This document shows positions 1-10,722 of a stretch of 64,000 nucleotides of DNA, in pieces. The DNA is from Persicobacter diffluens (GTDB lineage Bacteria; Bacteroidota; Bacteroidia; Cytophagales; Cyclobacteriaceae): NCBI RefSeq assembly GCF_036244895.1, contig NZ_BQKE01000006.1, positions 1 through 64,000 on the forward strand, in the 5' to 3' direction. The first letter of the stretch is position 1, and each line of letters starts with the position of its first letter. A program made the position numbers and the translations under genes. The notes under the pieces are model-generated. The model saw only the letters and a list, made by a program, of their open reading frames with translations. It did no database searches and was not told where the DNA came from.

Positions 1-87
1 AACCGCTGCATCGGTTACTGGTTTATCCTGCCCCATCACCACAACAGGAAGCATGATCATCACATAAAAAATTATTACCCTTTTCAT
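1..87 (-). CDS. Secreted protein of the conjugation operon (N-terminal fragment)
   Basis: Only the first 29 codons lie in the window; the gene runs off the left edge. The ATG at 85-87 overlaps the TGA of the coupling-protein remnant by an ATGA, so the two were translationally linked. The start encodes a basic N-terminus (MKR), a hydrophobic stretch and a plausible signal-peptidase site near residue 20 (VVMGQD), so the product is probably exported. The family cannot be identified from this fragment. Its place at the distal end of the tra operon suggests an accessory transfer function (inference). Confidence 0.55.
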   Translation of the reverse strand, partial: MKRVIIFYVMIMLPVVVMGQDKPVTDAAV

Positions 88-2031
88 GATGCCACAGTAT
101 TTTTAAATTTTACTGACTGGACCATTTCAAATACCTCCGCCTGAATCTTCAGCATGTTTTCTTTCAGAATCGCATCCTTATTGCCATTGAAGTTGTAAAA
201 AATGGGCGTAGGCTGATATTGTGATTTTTCTCTGTTGATTGCATCTACATCCATTTCTATTCGACAATTGAAGGAAGAGTGATTCACCGAAAGCTGCTCC
301 TGATCCTTTTTCTCATAAGCCAGCTTAGCCACTATTTCTCCGGTTTTCAGGTCCGCAATCTTGGAGGCCGGAATAGTATTTTCCATGAACTCATTTTGTG
401 AATAAGTAGCCTTATGGCGGTCGATACTCACTCCATTCCTGACTTGCTCGTCTTGCCAAAAAGCTTCTCCAGCCACTCCAAAGTCTGTTTGTTTTGATGA
501 GGCTGAAATAATATTGGCCGGAACACTCTGAATACTAGCAGCGGTCTGTTTCCCGAACATCTTTCCAACTGAGAAGATCCTGAAAGGCCAATAGGACCGC
601 TACCATATTTTCCCGGGCGGTGGCAATCAAAGTGTCTAATTGGTAAATGAAAAAAGTAGCCAGCTCATCCACTACCAAGGAAACTGGAAGATTTCCTTTT
701 TTCATTCAATGCCCTGGTCAATCGGTTTCATGATCACTGAATAGCAGGCGAGTTCACATTCATCAGTCCGGATGATTAGCCAAGACCAATATGGTGGATC
801 ATTCGGGTCTGAAATCTTTAGATTAATATCATCCCCGAAAAAACCACAAGGTTTCTTTTACTCGCCAGTCTGGAGAGGTTAATCTTAAGCGTACCACCTG
901 ACCGTCTAACTGCTGATAAGTCTTATTCCTATGCGCGTCATAAATGGGCTAATCAGACTATGAATTTCATATTCAGTGCTCAGGGCATTGAAAATTTGCT
1001 CATAACTCAAAGTAAAAAAGAGTAAGACGTGTGCCATAGTGGAGTACTTTCCTCCCTCATACCTGCTAAAAAAGTAGATCACAGCCCCTAACAGGTTAAT
1101 CGCTGATTGATTAAAAAACTGCGATGCTCCTCTTGCTGAGACTCTGATTTTGCAAGGCGCTCACTATCGCATCAGCCGCCTCCTGAGCAGCTGGCAATGA
1201 ATAGATATACTTTGGTGATAAAGGGTTTACCCTTCGGCTCTTCTCCACATCCTTGAAGTGATCACATGGAACTTATGATTTTTTAGTATCCCTCGTTTTT
1301 TATTAAGCAGATAATGATAATAAGTCACCTCTGCTAAACGGGAAATTTAAAATCATACACCAACATGGAAAATCCTTTGGCTAACAACGTTTTGATGTAA
1401 TTCAGGATGATGGAAAAAGTTCTTTCCGGAACCGGGGTTTCCGATCAAAAAGACGGTTCGGAAAACATCAGTAATATTCATCCAACCCATTCTTCTTTTC
1501 CCTTGTGGAAATAAGACATCCGGTAACTCACAGATCTATTATTGTCCAAAAGATTTTCATTTTGCGGGAAAGTTTCATTCTCTTCATTGAACTGATCCGT
1601 GGCCAGCTTATTCTTAATTCGCTTGGAAAGGTTATCCAGTGAGGTATGCACAACAAGGCACCAATGATACTTTGAACCAAATACACTAGCCAATCATAAC
1701 GTATTGGATACATAAAAAGCACTAAAGCGCCAAAAAAGACGACCAGTCCCAAAAAGAAGGGAATTCGGATTTGGGTATTGGGATTGATCGTCAGATTCTT
1801 TCTCGCTTTGGTTCCTATACTCACTATTCCGATCACGAAGAAAGTCAGGAACTTCGAATAAATCGCATTCTCATAAATCCCGAACCTGCTAATACGCATC
1901 AGTAGGTTTCCCGACCATTCCGGAATATATTCCACAGGCAAGAAAAAGACCAGCCATTCCAAAAGAATGGTCACATAGATTACTCCCTGTAACATGGAGT
2001 AGAGCTTTTGAAGTTCTTTACTTTCTTCCAT
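84..2031 (-). pseudogene. Type IV coupling protein (VirD4/TraG-MobC family), frameshifted
   Basis: VirD4-type ATPases carry the relaxosome to the secretion channel. The span (about 650 codons) matches the full length of Bacteroidetes coupling proteins, but the frame is broken many times. In order one can read: an N-terminal membrane domain (frame 1528-2031); a second frame (1478-1693) with NKLATDQFNEENETFPQNE; the Walker A segment FLIGNPGSGKN near 1410-1445; YDFKFP near 1340; a Walker B-like VVDELATFF followed by LIATARENMVAVLLAFQD near 580-690; and the C-terminus (84-560). All parts are collinear with the family, so this is one gene with several indels and stops, not several genes. Loss of the coupling protein should disable self-transfer unless another copy exists. 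Confidence 0.85.
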
Positions 2032-2082
2032 TTGAGTAATAATTATGATGATTACATTCCTCTTCCCAGGATTTGGGAAATA

Positions 2083-3725
2083 TCAGTCTTGGCTGTACTC
2101 GAAGAACCTGAGCATTTTGATAATCGACCGTTCCAGATCCTTGTAGGCACTTTCTACCTTGGTGCTTTGTTGGTTCTTTTGAAATCTTTCAATGCTTGAA
2201 TCAATGTATAATATCCCTGCTTCAAACCTACTAACAACCTCTTTTTCTAGAAGGTAGGGGTGCGCTGATCGCTTTGATACTCCTTTGGTATTGCTGGATT
2301 TTTTCCTTTGCCTCGACAGGATTTGAAAGTCAAATTTGCTCACATACCTTTTGAAAGAATCATCGACTACTGAAAAATTCACCTTACCAAAGGCAGTGTC
2401 TACATTTGAAAAATTCACTTCATAACCATCCTTAAGTTCCTGGTCCAATTTCTCACAATAGCTCGCTTTTCACCCGTGGAATACCCGCTCAAAATAGTTT
2501 TCATTTCTAAATCTTTGTGCAGCCTTTGAATCGCATGCAGATCTAATCTTTCTTGCAAGCGAATCATTTCCCTATTTATTGCTTCTGCCGAAATTGAATT
2601 TGATCACATTAACCCCCTTTTGATGAAGCTGATGGTCTTTAACGGCCTGAATAAAATCATAAGGTCTTTCCGCCTTAGAAGTAATCCCCCAGACTTCCAT
2701 TGAATTACCCGCATTGAAGTAGTTCCGTCCTACATCAATAAGACCGAGGCTGAATTTTCAAGCACCTTTTGAGAAATACTTTCTCTTTCAATCCGTTCTA
2801 TTTCAGTAAAATCCCCTATCTCCTTAATACTTTTGGGGTTAAATCTTTTTTCTTGAGTAGAAATCCTGAAATCGGAATTATCCAAAAATATTGCACATAC
2901 CAAAAATTTGGACTATCCTTTGATCTTTCGAGTGTTTCACTCTCTTTTGACAAATTAAAACTACGCATATAATCCTCCAATTTTGTAATAAATTCGAATT
3001 TATCATGCACATATAAATCCCTGATTTCCAACCGCCCTTTACTTTCCTGTATCATCACATCAAATTTATCAAAAGAGGTATCAATCCCTTTCAAAATCAC
3101 TTTATGCCCTGATTTAAGAGCCTCTTGCTGATCGTCTGTTAATTGAACTTTTCCGGTCTTTTGCTGATCTTCCACGGTATCTCTTATCCCTAAATCCTTA
3201 AAAAGTCCTTCTATAGCATGATTAATGCGATGGTCTATGATCATATTATCAGCATCGTTAATCACTGATAAGTATTGAAAATCAATTGGTCTGAAACTAG
3301 GATACCCTTTTCTGATCCCCTCCCGTCCATGAAATAATCTTCCGGACTTTGAATATACACTCTCCCAAACTCTGTAAGCCTGGACGCAAACTTATTCGGC
3401 TCCAAAGGATTAATCTCGCTGAGAATAGTACCTGTTATTTTGGAGATCGAAGAATGTTGTAACTTCACATCCAGTTTTCCCAGGCTGGAATCAACACCTT
3501 TGACCCAAACACCCGAACCTGATAATAAAGCTTTTTTCTGAACTTCTGATAAAGCGACATTACCCACCTTTGTAACCCCTTTACACGATCATTTGAACCC
3601 TTGAAATTAAATACCGGATCTATTCCGAGTTCATTACGAAGCTTTGGTACTACCGGAAATTCCGGATTGAAATAACTCCTGATGGTATCCTCAATCCTTG
3701 CAAATATGTTTTTTCGTTCTTCCAT
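2083..3725 (-). pseudogene. Multi-repeat conjugation-associated protein, frameshifted
   Basis: Four or more collinear fragments in different frames (3465-3725, 3262-3567, 2816-3340, 2083-2448) seem to be one former gene of about 540 codons. It begins MEERKNIFARIEDTI. At least two segments share a repeat pattern: LSEVQKKALLSGSGVWVKG and LTDDQQEALKSGHKVILKG, each followed by D(S/T)S(L/F)(G/D)K(L/F)DV. A third weaker copy is ELKDGYEVNFSNVDTAFGK. This resembles the short domains in DUF3945/DUF4099-type proteins of Bacteroidetes mobile elements; that family link is a guess from the pattern. One frameshift lies in a G-rich run near 3320-3330. It sits between traO-like and coupling-protein remnants and shares their decay. 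Confidence 0.6.
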
Positions 3726-3785
3726 TTGATTAGTTTAAAAAGAGTTAAACATGGTTCCTTTCAGGTAGCTAATTCAATGGTACTT

Positions 3786-4285
3786 TCAGCCCACCAATCC
3801 CCCAACCCTCCAGGTATCATCATCCCAAAAGACCACCTCATTTTTTTGTCGAAGAAAGAGCACAATGCCCTGTTTGGTAGTATAGGAGAATTCAAAGCCT
3901 GCCGTAGCACCGGCAATAAATTGGTGAGTATTAGTCCCTAGGCTTGCCCCGGTTCTGAAGCTCAGCATCATATTCCGACTTCGGAATAACACAGGCTTAT
4001 AGATTATTCCTCCTTTAAAGCTATTGACAATCTCTCTTCTCTCCCTACAGTGGGTTCTCCTTCTTCTGTAGTCGGAGGAATAGTGAAAGTGGTCATCCGG
4101 TCACGGTGGGCATAGTCAAAGTTCACCTCCCACATGCGGTAATACTTCTGCCCAAACTCCAGGACATTTCTCCGATCAACATTTCTGGTGATAAAGTCCT
4201 CCGGCCATTGAGAAATATTATATCCCTGCTGTGCAAAGCAGGGAAAAGACGCGAGCGTCAGCAATATGATGATCCAGCTTCTCAT
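3786..4285 (-). pseudogene. TraO-like outer-membrane conjugation protein, frameshifted
   Basis: The N-terminal frame (4004-4285) has a clear signal peptide (MRSWIIILLTLASFPCFAQ) and aromatic-rich text (QKYYRMWEVNFDYAHRD). The C-terminal frame (3786-3992, reading back to about 4020) continues with alternating beta-barrel text (GGIIYKPVLFRSRNMMLSF ... GATAGFEFSYTTKQG ... WDDDTWRVGGLVG). Joined by one frameshift near 4010-4040 they form a small barrel of about 165 residues, like TraO-type proteins that follow TraN in Bacteroidetes transfer operons. The ATG overlaps the traN stop (ATGA at 4282-4285). The TraO assignment rests on position and barrel character, not on a search. Confidence 0.6.
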
Positions 4286-5106
4286 AGTGTGTCTGCATTA
4301 AGTACATCTGAATAGTCTACCCGTAGATTTACCGTCCTGCCGGAAATCTGATTCTCTGAAACCTCGATAGAGAACACCTTTTGATTCGGGAAAGTGAACT
4401 TCTCGAACACAAATACATTTCGATACTTCTTTTTGAAGCTCTTGGTATTAAAGAGGGCGAACTCCGGGTGCAGCTCAACCTGTTGAAAGTTAGTTGCCTT
4501 CTGTATCTTTTTATCTTCGATCTTAAATCGGATCTGATCAATATCGTATTTGATATTGGTCTTGTTGAATAAGGAGACGTCTACGAAGAAGTAGTTCCCG
4601 ACCGTATAAATGTTATTTAAACGGGCTTCGAATTTATAATCCTGTGCTTTTACAATGTGGTACTTCGGCTTAGTATTCATCACCTTCATACCAATTTGTT
4701 CCAGTTCAGGACGAGCAATCTCAACATTAGGGACAATCAGGTCAATTCCTTCATTACGACCGATTAATAGGTTTTTGGTAGCCAATTTGGGTTGAGTAGG
4801 AAAAAGAAGGAACTGCGCCATATAGCTCTCACATATAACAGTGACCACTCCCAACTGATCGTTATTTTCTAAATCTTCAGGCAGTGGTTTCAGCTTCAAT
4901 ACATTTGCTGTTGCCATTTCTCCAGCCAAACGGTCGGTGGAAAAATCAACGGTCTGAATGTTTTCCGAAAAGACCAGGTGAGTGGTCACCTCCGGATTAA
5001 TGTGCACCATGATCAGTTCACTTCCCTGAAGGTCCTTTTCAGGAATCTCCTGCGCCACGGCTATTGTCGACAGAAGATGGATTAATAATATTAGTAATCT
5101 TTTCAT
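4282..5106 (-). CDS. traN: Conjugative transfer protein TraN (VirB9-like)
   Basis: About 274 residues with an N-terminal signal peptide (MKRLLILLIHLLSTIAVAQ). TraN is the periplasmic/outer-membrane core component of Bacteroidetes transfer systems, functionally like VirB9. Recognisable family text includes TTHLVFSENIQTVDFSTDR near the N-terminus and a C-terminal beta domain (YRNVFVFEKFTFPNQKVF). The start at 5106 is preferred over an ATG 11 codons upstream because it begins the signal peptide and lies 1 bp after the traM stop codon, typical of tight coupling. It overlaps the traO-like gene by 4 bp. The frame is intact, unlike both neighbours. Confidence 0.85.
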   Translation of the reverse strand: MKRLLILLIHLLSTIAVAQEIPEKDLQGSELIMVHINPEVTTHLVFSENIQTVDFSTDRLAGEMATANVLKLKPLPEDLENNDQLGVVTVICESYMAQFLLFPTQPKLATKNLLIGRNEGIDLIVPNVEIARPELEQIGMKVMNTKPKYHIVKAQDYKFEARLNNIYTVGNYFFVDVSLFNKTNIKYDIDQIRFKIEDKKIQKATNFQQVELHPEFALFNTKSFKKKYRNVFVFEKFTFPNQKVFSIEVSENQISGRTVNLRVDYSDVLNADTL

Positions 5107-5107
5107 C

Positions 5108-6309
5108 TTATTGCTGTTTAGGATCGATGAGGTATACAATAGTGTTGTACTTCAGGCTGGCCTTATTCTTTTTGACCGCCTTTTGAAAGGCTCTGCTGGT
5201 AGTTGAGACCGCACTTTGCCCGATTTTATAGAAGAACTGACCGGAGCTTTCCGGGTCACCTGACATGGTCATTCCCTGTGTTGATTGACTTGCCAACTCT
5301 TTGGTAAAATCTCTGAATTGTGATTCCGGCACAAAAAGCCCTTCCATCCCATCATTGTCGTACAGGTTCAGTTTTACCGGGATGGGTTTGCCTTCATGCA
5401 GCAGGGAAGAGACCTCTATCTTCACTCGTTGAGAGGAAAAACCTTTGACGGTTCCAAAAAGGTATTGGCCTTTTCTGATCAGTGTTTCCCCAGCGTAAAC
5501 ATCCTCTAAAAGGCGAATTCTGACACGGCTATTGGAGGTCACTTTTAGTCCCTCATCCAGTATCGCGCTGATCATATTGTGCTCATTATTGCTGTTGAGC
5601 GTATTGAAATGGCCGCTTACCGTACTTTTACTTTTACTAATCGGTACTATGGCCGCTTCTTTAGCTTTCTCCTCTTCAGCCAAGTGCTTTTGAAACTCCT
5701 CCTGCTTTCGCTGATCCGGAGTTTTCATCATCGAATCAATTACCGCCAAACGCTTCTTAAACTCCTCAACCTCATCTTCCTGCCTTGGTGCGGGTGACGC
5801 CTTTGGTTGTGGTTTAGTTTTTTTAATGAGGGGCGGATTATTGTTTTCCGGTAGCAGGTATTCCTTTCCATTTTGCTGCACAAAAAGATCTATGCCACGC
5901 TTTGGTTGTTTGGATTGTAAGGCTTTTTCTACCTTTTCTTGCATGGTTGGTTGATCATCGAGGCTAAACATCAGGCTGTCTAACTCCTGTGAAGTTAGCT
6001 CTTGTTTCAGCTTTTCCTTCCCTTTCCGATTCACATCCAGCCCCCTGATTGCAGTGTGGTCCCTTTCTTTTGGAAGCGGGACTTAAGCGCCTCCATCTTG
6101 GTTTCAATCTGCTTTTTGTTGAGATGGGGCTCGGGAATTGTAAAGTCTATCCCCTCAATTACCCTTACTTCTTCTTCCGGCTCTTTCGCCCATGAGACGG
6201 TATCTTTCACCAGATAAAAAAAGAAGAATGTGAAAGGATAAAGCAGAGCAGGTATCACATATTTGGGATGTCTCCAGTTAATCTGTCTCATTTTGAATCT
6301 CCTTTTCAA
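5108..6309 (-). pseudogene. traM: Conjugative transfer protein TraM (VirB10-like), single frameshift
   Basis: TraM spans the periplasm as a VirB10-like scaffold. The N-terminal frame (6031-6309) has one membrane segment (YVIPALLYPFTFFFFYLV) then IDFTIPEPHLNKKQIETKM, and stops at SGGWM. The second frame (5108-6034) has a Q/K/E-rich linker and the C-terminal domain (LEDVYAGETLIRKGQYLFG ... YNTIVYLIDPKQQ). The break is in the C-run 6041-6045 (GGGGG on the coding strand); one extra G restores one reading frame of about 400 codons, the usual TraM length. The downstream frame has only a GTG for reinitiation and would lack the membrane anchor. A homopolymer read error is an alternative. Confidence 0.8.
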
Positions 6310-6625
6310 TTTGTTTCAGTAATAAGGAATCCTCGGTGGTCAGGCTATCTTTTTCCAGTAGTCTGGTTAACTGTGATTCCAGTTTATGCCAGCGGTCGAT
6401 CTCAGCGAAATCCTGTTGAGTCTGCATCACTTTTTCCTCCAAAGGAGCGAAGTCCGCCCGCACCTTAGGTCGTGTTCGATAATAAATTTCATTCGCAATA
6501 AAACTCAATACAAACAGCCCTGCGATTATCAATAGCGTGGCCACTTTATGCTTTTCGGTGTTTCGCTGAAGCCTGTCAAGAAATTCATTAGGCTTCTTAT
6601 CCTTAGAATATTCGTTTGTTTTCAT
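6278..6625 (-). CDS. traL: Conjugative transfer protein TraL-like, small membrane protein
   Basis: 115 residues: a hydrophilic N-terminus, one membrane helix at about residues 28-46 (VATLLIIAGLFVLSFIANEI) and a C-terminal charged helical region (residues 60-115) likely to form a coiled coil. Position between traK and traM and size match TraL of Bacteroidetes transfer operons, a poorly characterised inner-membrane component. The start overlaps the reconstructed traK end (6603) and its stop overlaps the traM start, as expected for this gene cluster. The call depends largely on synteny. Confidence 0.7.
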   Translation of the reverse strand: MKTNEYSKDKKPNEFLDRLQRNTEKHKVATLLIIAGLFVLSFIANEIYYRTRPKVRADFAPLEEKVMQTQQDFAEIDRWHKLESQLTRLLEKDSLTTEDSLLLKQIEKEIQNETD

Positions 6626-7216
6626 TGCGCACGGTTTTGTTGAGTAAAGTTTGATACTTGGTGATCATCACCCCGTGCGGATTATTATCCGTCCGGGACC
6701 ATCTTCAAGCAGACCAGTGGTTACGATTTGCCGGATAATCACACTTGTTTTCCGCTCTATCCGCTGCGTGCCGTAATAGATAAATTCATGGGAAGACGGA
6801 TTAATCGTGATGGAGTCCGTTTCGATTGTACAGGTGGAAGAAGTGTTAATTACCTGGCCGTATAAGCCCTTTTCCTTAACATTAGTGTATTCAGCGTACA
6901 CACTCTCGTCGCCCAGATACATTGCCTTTGCAATGTTTCTTTCAATCGTCTTATCATCCGGAGGAAGTGTCCAAAAAAGCAAATGGAACAGGTTTACGTG
7001 CGACTGGTACTCAACCACCCGGTTAGCTTCAACTCCTACCTGTTTGGCCAATATGGGAGTGGCTTCGTCCAGAACATAAATGTTCTTTCGTGTCTTGTCC
7101 AGCTGGATATTGGTAAACATCAGAATAAGGATCACAATCAAAATGCAGGAGACAAAGCTCCCACCACTTACCCATATGGCCAGTCTAATCTTATTTTCTA
7201 TCTTTTGTAAAAACAT
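6603..7216 (-). pseudogene. traK: Conjugative transfer protein TraK (VirB8-like), C-terminal frameshift
   Basis: TraK is a bitopic inner-membrane protein, functionally like VirB8. The frame 6668-7216 encodes a membrane helix at residues 18-35 (GGSFVSCILIVILILMF) and a periplasmic domain, but ends RIIIRTG. In another frame the sequence continues RTDNNPHGVMITKYQTLLN to a stop at 6603, which matches the normal TraK end (family signature RxDNNPHG) and gives the expected overlap with traL. One base is missing around 6694-6696 (GGG on the plus strand; CCC on the coding strand where CCCC would restore the frame). The shortened product loses about the last 30 residues; it may be impaired. Confidence 0.8.
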
Positions 7217-7221
7217 AACTT

Positions 7222-8279
7222 TTAGTTTTCTGGTGAAGAAGTCAACTTATTCAATGCTGCTCCGGCTTTAACTGCTCCGGAAGAGCCCGCAGTTAATGCC
7301 AAATGCCCAGCTCTAATTACATTCCCTAATGCATTACCCAATCCGGAGGTACTGACAATCCAAGTGGAAACAGTCGGAACAGTAAACATCAATAAGGCAC
7401 CGATGATAAACGACATTGCCGGCAGTGACATTGAAAAATTCATTTGATGCACATAAGAGATATAATGCTCTTCATTGTCTAAGATTTGTTGCAGAGCCGA
7501 GATATTAGATCGGTTCGCATAATCCATCATAAACATTGACATCAATGCAATGGTATAAGCCACAAAAGAGTACAAACTCACTGAAATGTATCGGGCTATC
7601 CACTGGATATAACTATCCGAAAAGCCCGGTAATATGGACATCGCAAAAGCATAAGGCCCTAACAAACCTAACATCACCAGGAACACCTGTTGAATGATCA
7701 GAATCAAATAAAAAGCAATCTGATAAAACGAATGCGCTAAATCAGTCCCTGCATCCCTGGCTGTTTGTTTAAGCAATGAGACAATTAAAATTCCCGCCCC
7801 TGAAATCATCTCACCAATACGGCTCAGGTCCACTCCCAATTTCTCAAAAAAGCCCTTCTCCTCCTTTTCTGAGCCCCCGTTTACTTCAAGAGTCCCGTCA
7901 GAAGTTTCATCGATAATTCCACACTCAAATCCCGGACTAATTTATGGTCAGCCTTAATGGTTTCAATTTTCCTTTCAAATTGAACTTCACCCAAACGACT
8001 CAAGCCATTCAAAGGGCCATCCAAAATGATCAAAAAACTTCCCCAGTTTATAATCACCAAACCAATCGCAAAAGGGCGAAGCAGCGGCATAATCTCCCAG
8101 TCACGGTCACCCACAATCATTCCATAGCTTTTAACGGCCATAAAAAGCATCGTGAACACTCCGGCCAGATAACGACCATAACGGGCATGTTCCATTAATT
8201 CGGTATAACCGAAAATATTCCTGATTTCCCTTATGAATTTCAGGAATTCCAAATCAAATAATTCTGAAAAGCTGAACAT
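7222..8279 (-). pseudogene. traJ: Conjugative transfer protein TraJ (VirB6-like), split by a frameshift
   Basis: TraJ is the polytopic inner-membrane channel component, like VirB6. The N-terminal frame (from ATG at 8279, MFSFSELFDLEFLKFIREI) stops at 7881. The rest is read from about 7900 to 7222 in another frame (TLEVNGGSEKEEKGFFEKLG, then several hydrophobic helices including FYLILIIQQVFLVMLGLLG and VAYTIALMSMFMM). One added base near 7890-7905 gives a single product of about 350 residues, normal for TraJ. The start at 8279 lies 4 bp beyond the VirB4 stop. A reinitiated C-terminal fragment from 7839 is possible but would lack the N-terminal helices. Confidence 0.8.
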
Positions 8280-8283
8280 ATTA

Positions 8284-10722
8284 TTACTGTTTTGATATGA
8301 CCTGTTTGGCAAAATCCATCGGGCTTAAGCCAGAGGCTTTAAAATCTCTAACCAACGATTTTACGGCATCCTCAAAGCTGCCATGCATCTTCATGTAGAG
8401 CTTGATGGCTTCTTTTTCTACCCGCTCGGTTGAGAAAGTAAAATATTCCTCCGCACTTACTTCCACCCCGTAAACCTCTCCTGAAGAGCCTCTTTTAATG
8501 TACACTTCCTTGAAAGGCCCCCGGTCTTTGGTGTTATCCAAATTATTGATGGTGAATATCTTATTCTGCTCGGTTTCATTTAGTCCAAGTACATTGGCTA
8601 TTTCTTCATAGCTATCTTTGAACTTGGACTGATCAAGCAGGCAAAAGATATCTGAATTCCCAATCACACTCTTTTTCAGGGTTGGAGAAGATATAATATC
8701 TTCTAATTCCTGCGTCACCAATACCGCCTCTCCGTACATCTTCCGGCAGGTTTTGTACAGATATTGAATATAACCCACCATCATCGGGCTGGCTATAGCC
8801 TTCCAGGCTTCTTCAATGATCAGGGCTTTGGGACCCTTCTTCTTTCTCATTTTTTGGAGAGAGATATCCATAATGATTAAGGTAAGGATAGGAAAAAGCA
8901 CCGGATGATCTTTGACATTATCGATCTCAAAAACAATGAACTGCTCATCAAAAAGAGAAGAATCCATCGTGTTGTTTAGGAGGAAATCATATTGCCCTCC
9001 TTTATAGAAGGTTTTGAGGATATATAGATATTCATGCAAATCAAAATCGACCTGATTCTCTTCTTTGATCTGCTTAATTCGATCGCGGGAAAACTCATAA
9101 AAAGTGTTGAAGCACAGCTGATCAATGGTCTTTTCTTCAAAGTATGCCGTAAAATAGTCCCTTAGGGTTTCGGTTAAAATGGAATCCTCCAATTTCTTTA
9201 ATGTTCCATCCGCCCCTTTCCAGAGAATACCGACCAAACTCACTAAACTCTGAAGCTTTTCTTCTTCTTTTAGATCCTCAGGAGTGATCAAAAAAGGGTT
9301 AACCGTGATCGGATTGTCTTCAGAATAAGTAATATAACGGCCTTTATAATAATCGCACAGGCCACTGTAACTGTGCCCCACATCAATCAACATGATATCC
9401 ATCCCGTATTTATAGAACTGCCGTAGAAGGGCGTTCATAAAAAAGGATTTTCCTGATCCTGATGGTCCCAAAACAAACTTATTCCGGTTCGTGGTACGGC
9501 CAGAGGAACGCGGGTATTCATTGGTATCACAAACTACAGGTACTCCCTGACGGTCGGCAAAATAAATTTTGAAGTCAGTTGGGTCGTCCTGTGGCAATCT
9601 TTCCTTTGCCATTAAGCAGACCGCAGCATTGGCCGTAGTCAGAAAGCGGTCGTAATGCTTCAGGCTTCCGGCATTGCCGGAGATGTTCGCTTTAAATAGC
9701 TCAAACTGGTTATAAGCCGTTTCCGAAGCCTTAACCCCGATGTCTTTTAATTTACTGTCAATATGATTCAAAACGCCCTCCAGTTTAGCCTTGTGCGTTT
9801 TCACCAGAATTGAAAAATGGCTGTTAACCAGCGTTAAATTAGAGTTTTCCAACTCCTTTTGAAGCGCCTCAATATCCTGAACAGCATAATCATTAGCAGG
9901 GTCAGGAATGCCAATATGCTTTCTCTTCTTTGCCTCTAGCTTGGCTTTCGTCTTACTCCTGTTGACTACCTCAATAATTTGATTGTAGATAATAAGTTCA
10001 TAATCAGGTACGGAATACAACAAGGACATCAAGTCTACCGGAAAGTCCCTTTCGTTGATGTTTTGGATTCTACAGGCCGAAAGCTGCGCGGGAAGATCAA
10101 CATTGTCCGTATCGATCAGGCTTCTAACAGCAACTCTTCTGTCTTTGGCCAAGCCTATCCATTTCTCGGTAGCATGAAAATTTTCGATGCTTAAAACGGC
10201 TCTGTCAAAAGAAAAAGAAACTTCTCGTAAAACGGTTTGTCTAATCGAATCAGAGAGATAAAGATCTGGTTTAAATCCCGACGCCTTCAACTCCGAATAA
10301 ACCTTTTGGATCGTCGCTTTGAAATCCTCAAAATTCTTCGGATCGAAACTATACAGTGCACTACGATTTACCTGGTGAGTAATCGTGAGTATAGTCTTGA
10401 TTTCTGTATACCAGCGGCCTTCGAAATGATTGTGATAGCATTCCGAAAGGAAATCACTCTGAGGCTCCGCCTTATATTGCTTACGAATGAGGATATCCTG
10501 CTTTTGGAGAATATCCCCTTCCTTCAGGTTACCAATGATTTTGAGCATGGCAGAATGAAACAGCTCATAGGATTCCGCTGAGGCACAATATTGTTCCACC
10601 GTATTGGTGATTTCAAACATCGCTGAAAAATCGCCCTCATCTTGGTAAAAGATCGAATAGCCTTCAAATTGATCCATCCCGATGATGGGCAATTCAAAAG
10701 CCTGTTTCTTTAGTTTTGTCAT
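8284..10722 (-). CDS. traG: VirB4-family conjugation ATPase (TraG)
   Basis: 812 residues, intact. This cytoplasmic ATPase powers pilus assembly and DNA transfer. The N-terminal domain (1-380) is followed by Walker A GPSGSGKSF at about residues 419-427 and a Walker B region ALIIEEAWKAI near 625-635, then VLVTQELEDI typical of VirB4/TraG. It overlaps traF by 29 bp at its 5' end and is followed by traJ after 4 bp. Its integrity contrasts with the frameshifted genes around it. In Bacteroidetes nomenclature this is TraG and should not be confused with VirD4-type TraG coupling proteins. Confidence 0.95.
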   Translation of the reverse strand: MTKLKKQAFELPIIGMDQFEGYSIFYQDEGDFSAMFEITNTVEQYCASAESYELFHSAMLKIIGNLKEGDILQKQDILIRKQYKAEPQSDFLSECYHNHFEGRWYTEIKTILTITHQVNRSALYSFDPKNFEDFKATIQKVYSELKASGFKPDLYLSDSIRQTVLREVSFSFDRAVLSIENFHATEKWIGLAKDRRVAVRSLIDTDNVDLPAQLSACRIQNINERDFPVDLMSLLYSVPDYELIIYNQIIEVVNRSKTKAKLEAKKRKHIGIPDPANDYAVQDIEALQKELENSNLTLVNSHFSILVKTHKAKLEGVLNHIDSKLKDIGVKASETAYNQFELFKANISGNAGSLKHYDRFLTTANAAVCLMAKERLPQDDPTDFKIYFADRQGVPVVCDTNEYPRSSGRTTNRNKFVLGPSGSGKSFFMNALLRQFYKYGMDIMLIDVGHSYSGLCDYYKGRYITYSEDNPITVNPFLITPEDLKEEEKLQSLVSLVGILWKGADGTLKKLEDSILTETLRDYFTAYFEEKTIDQLCFNTFYEFSRDRIKQIKEENQVDFDLHEYLYILKTFYKGGQYDFLLNNTMDSSLFDEQFIVFEIDNVKDHPVLFPILTLIIMDISLQKMRKKKGPKALIIEEAWKAIASPMMVGYIQYLYKTCRKMYGEAVLVTQELEDIISSPTLKKSVIGNSDIFCLLDQSKFKDSYEEIANVLGLNETEQNKIFTINNLDNTKDRGPFKEVYIKRGSSGEVYGVEVSAEEYFTFSTERVEKEAIKLYMKMHGSFEDAVKSLVRDFKASGLSPMDFAKQVISKQ

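Noticed and set aside
84..8279. All frameshifts in the tra region are sequencing errors
   Set aside because: Breaks cluster in one 8-kb block and include many lesions in the coupling-protein and repeat genes, while 40 kb of genes to the right are open. Individual one-base cases (traM, traK, traJ) could still be artefacts.
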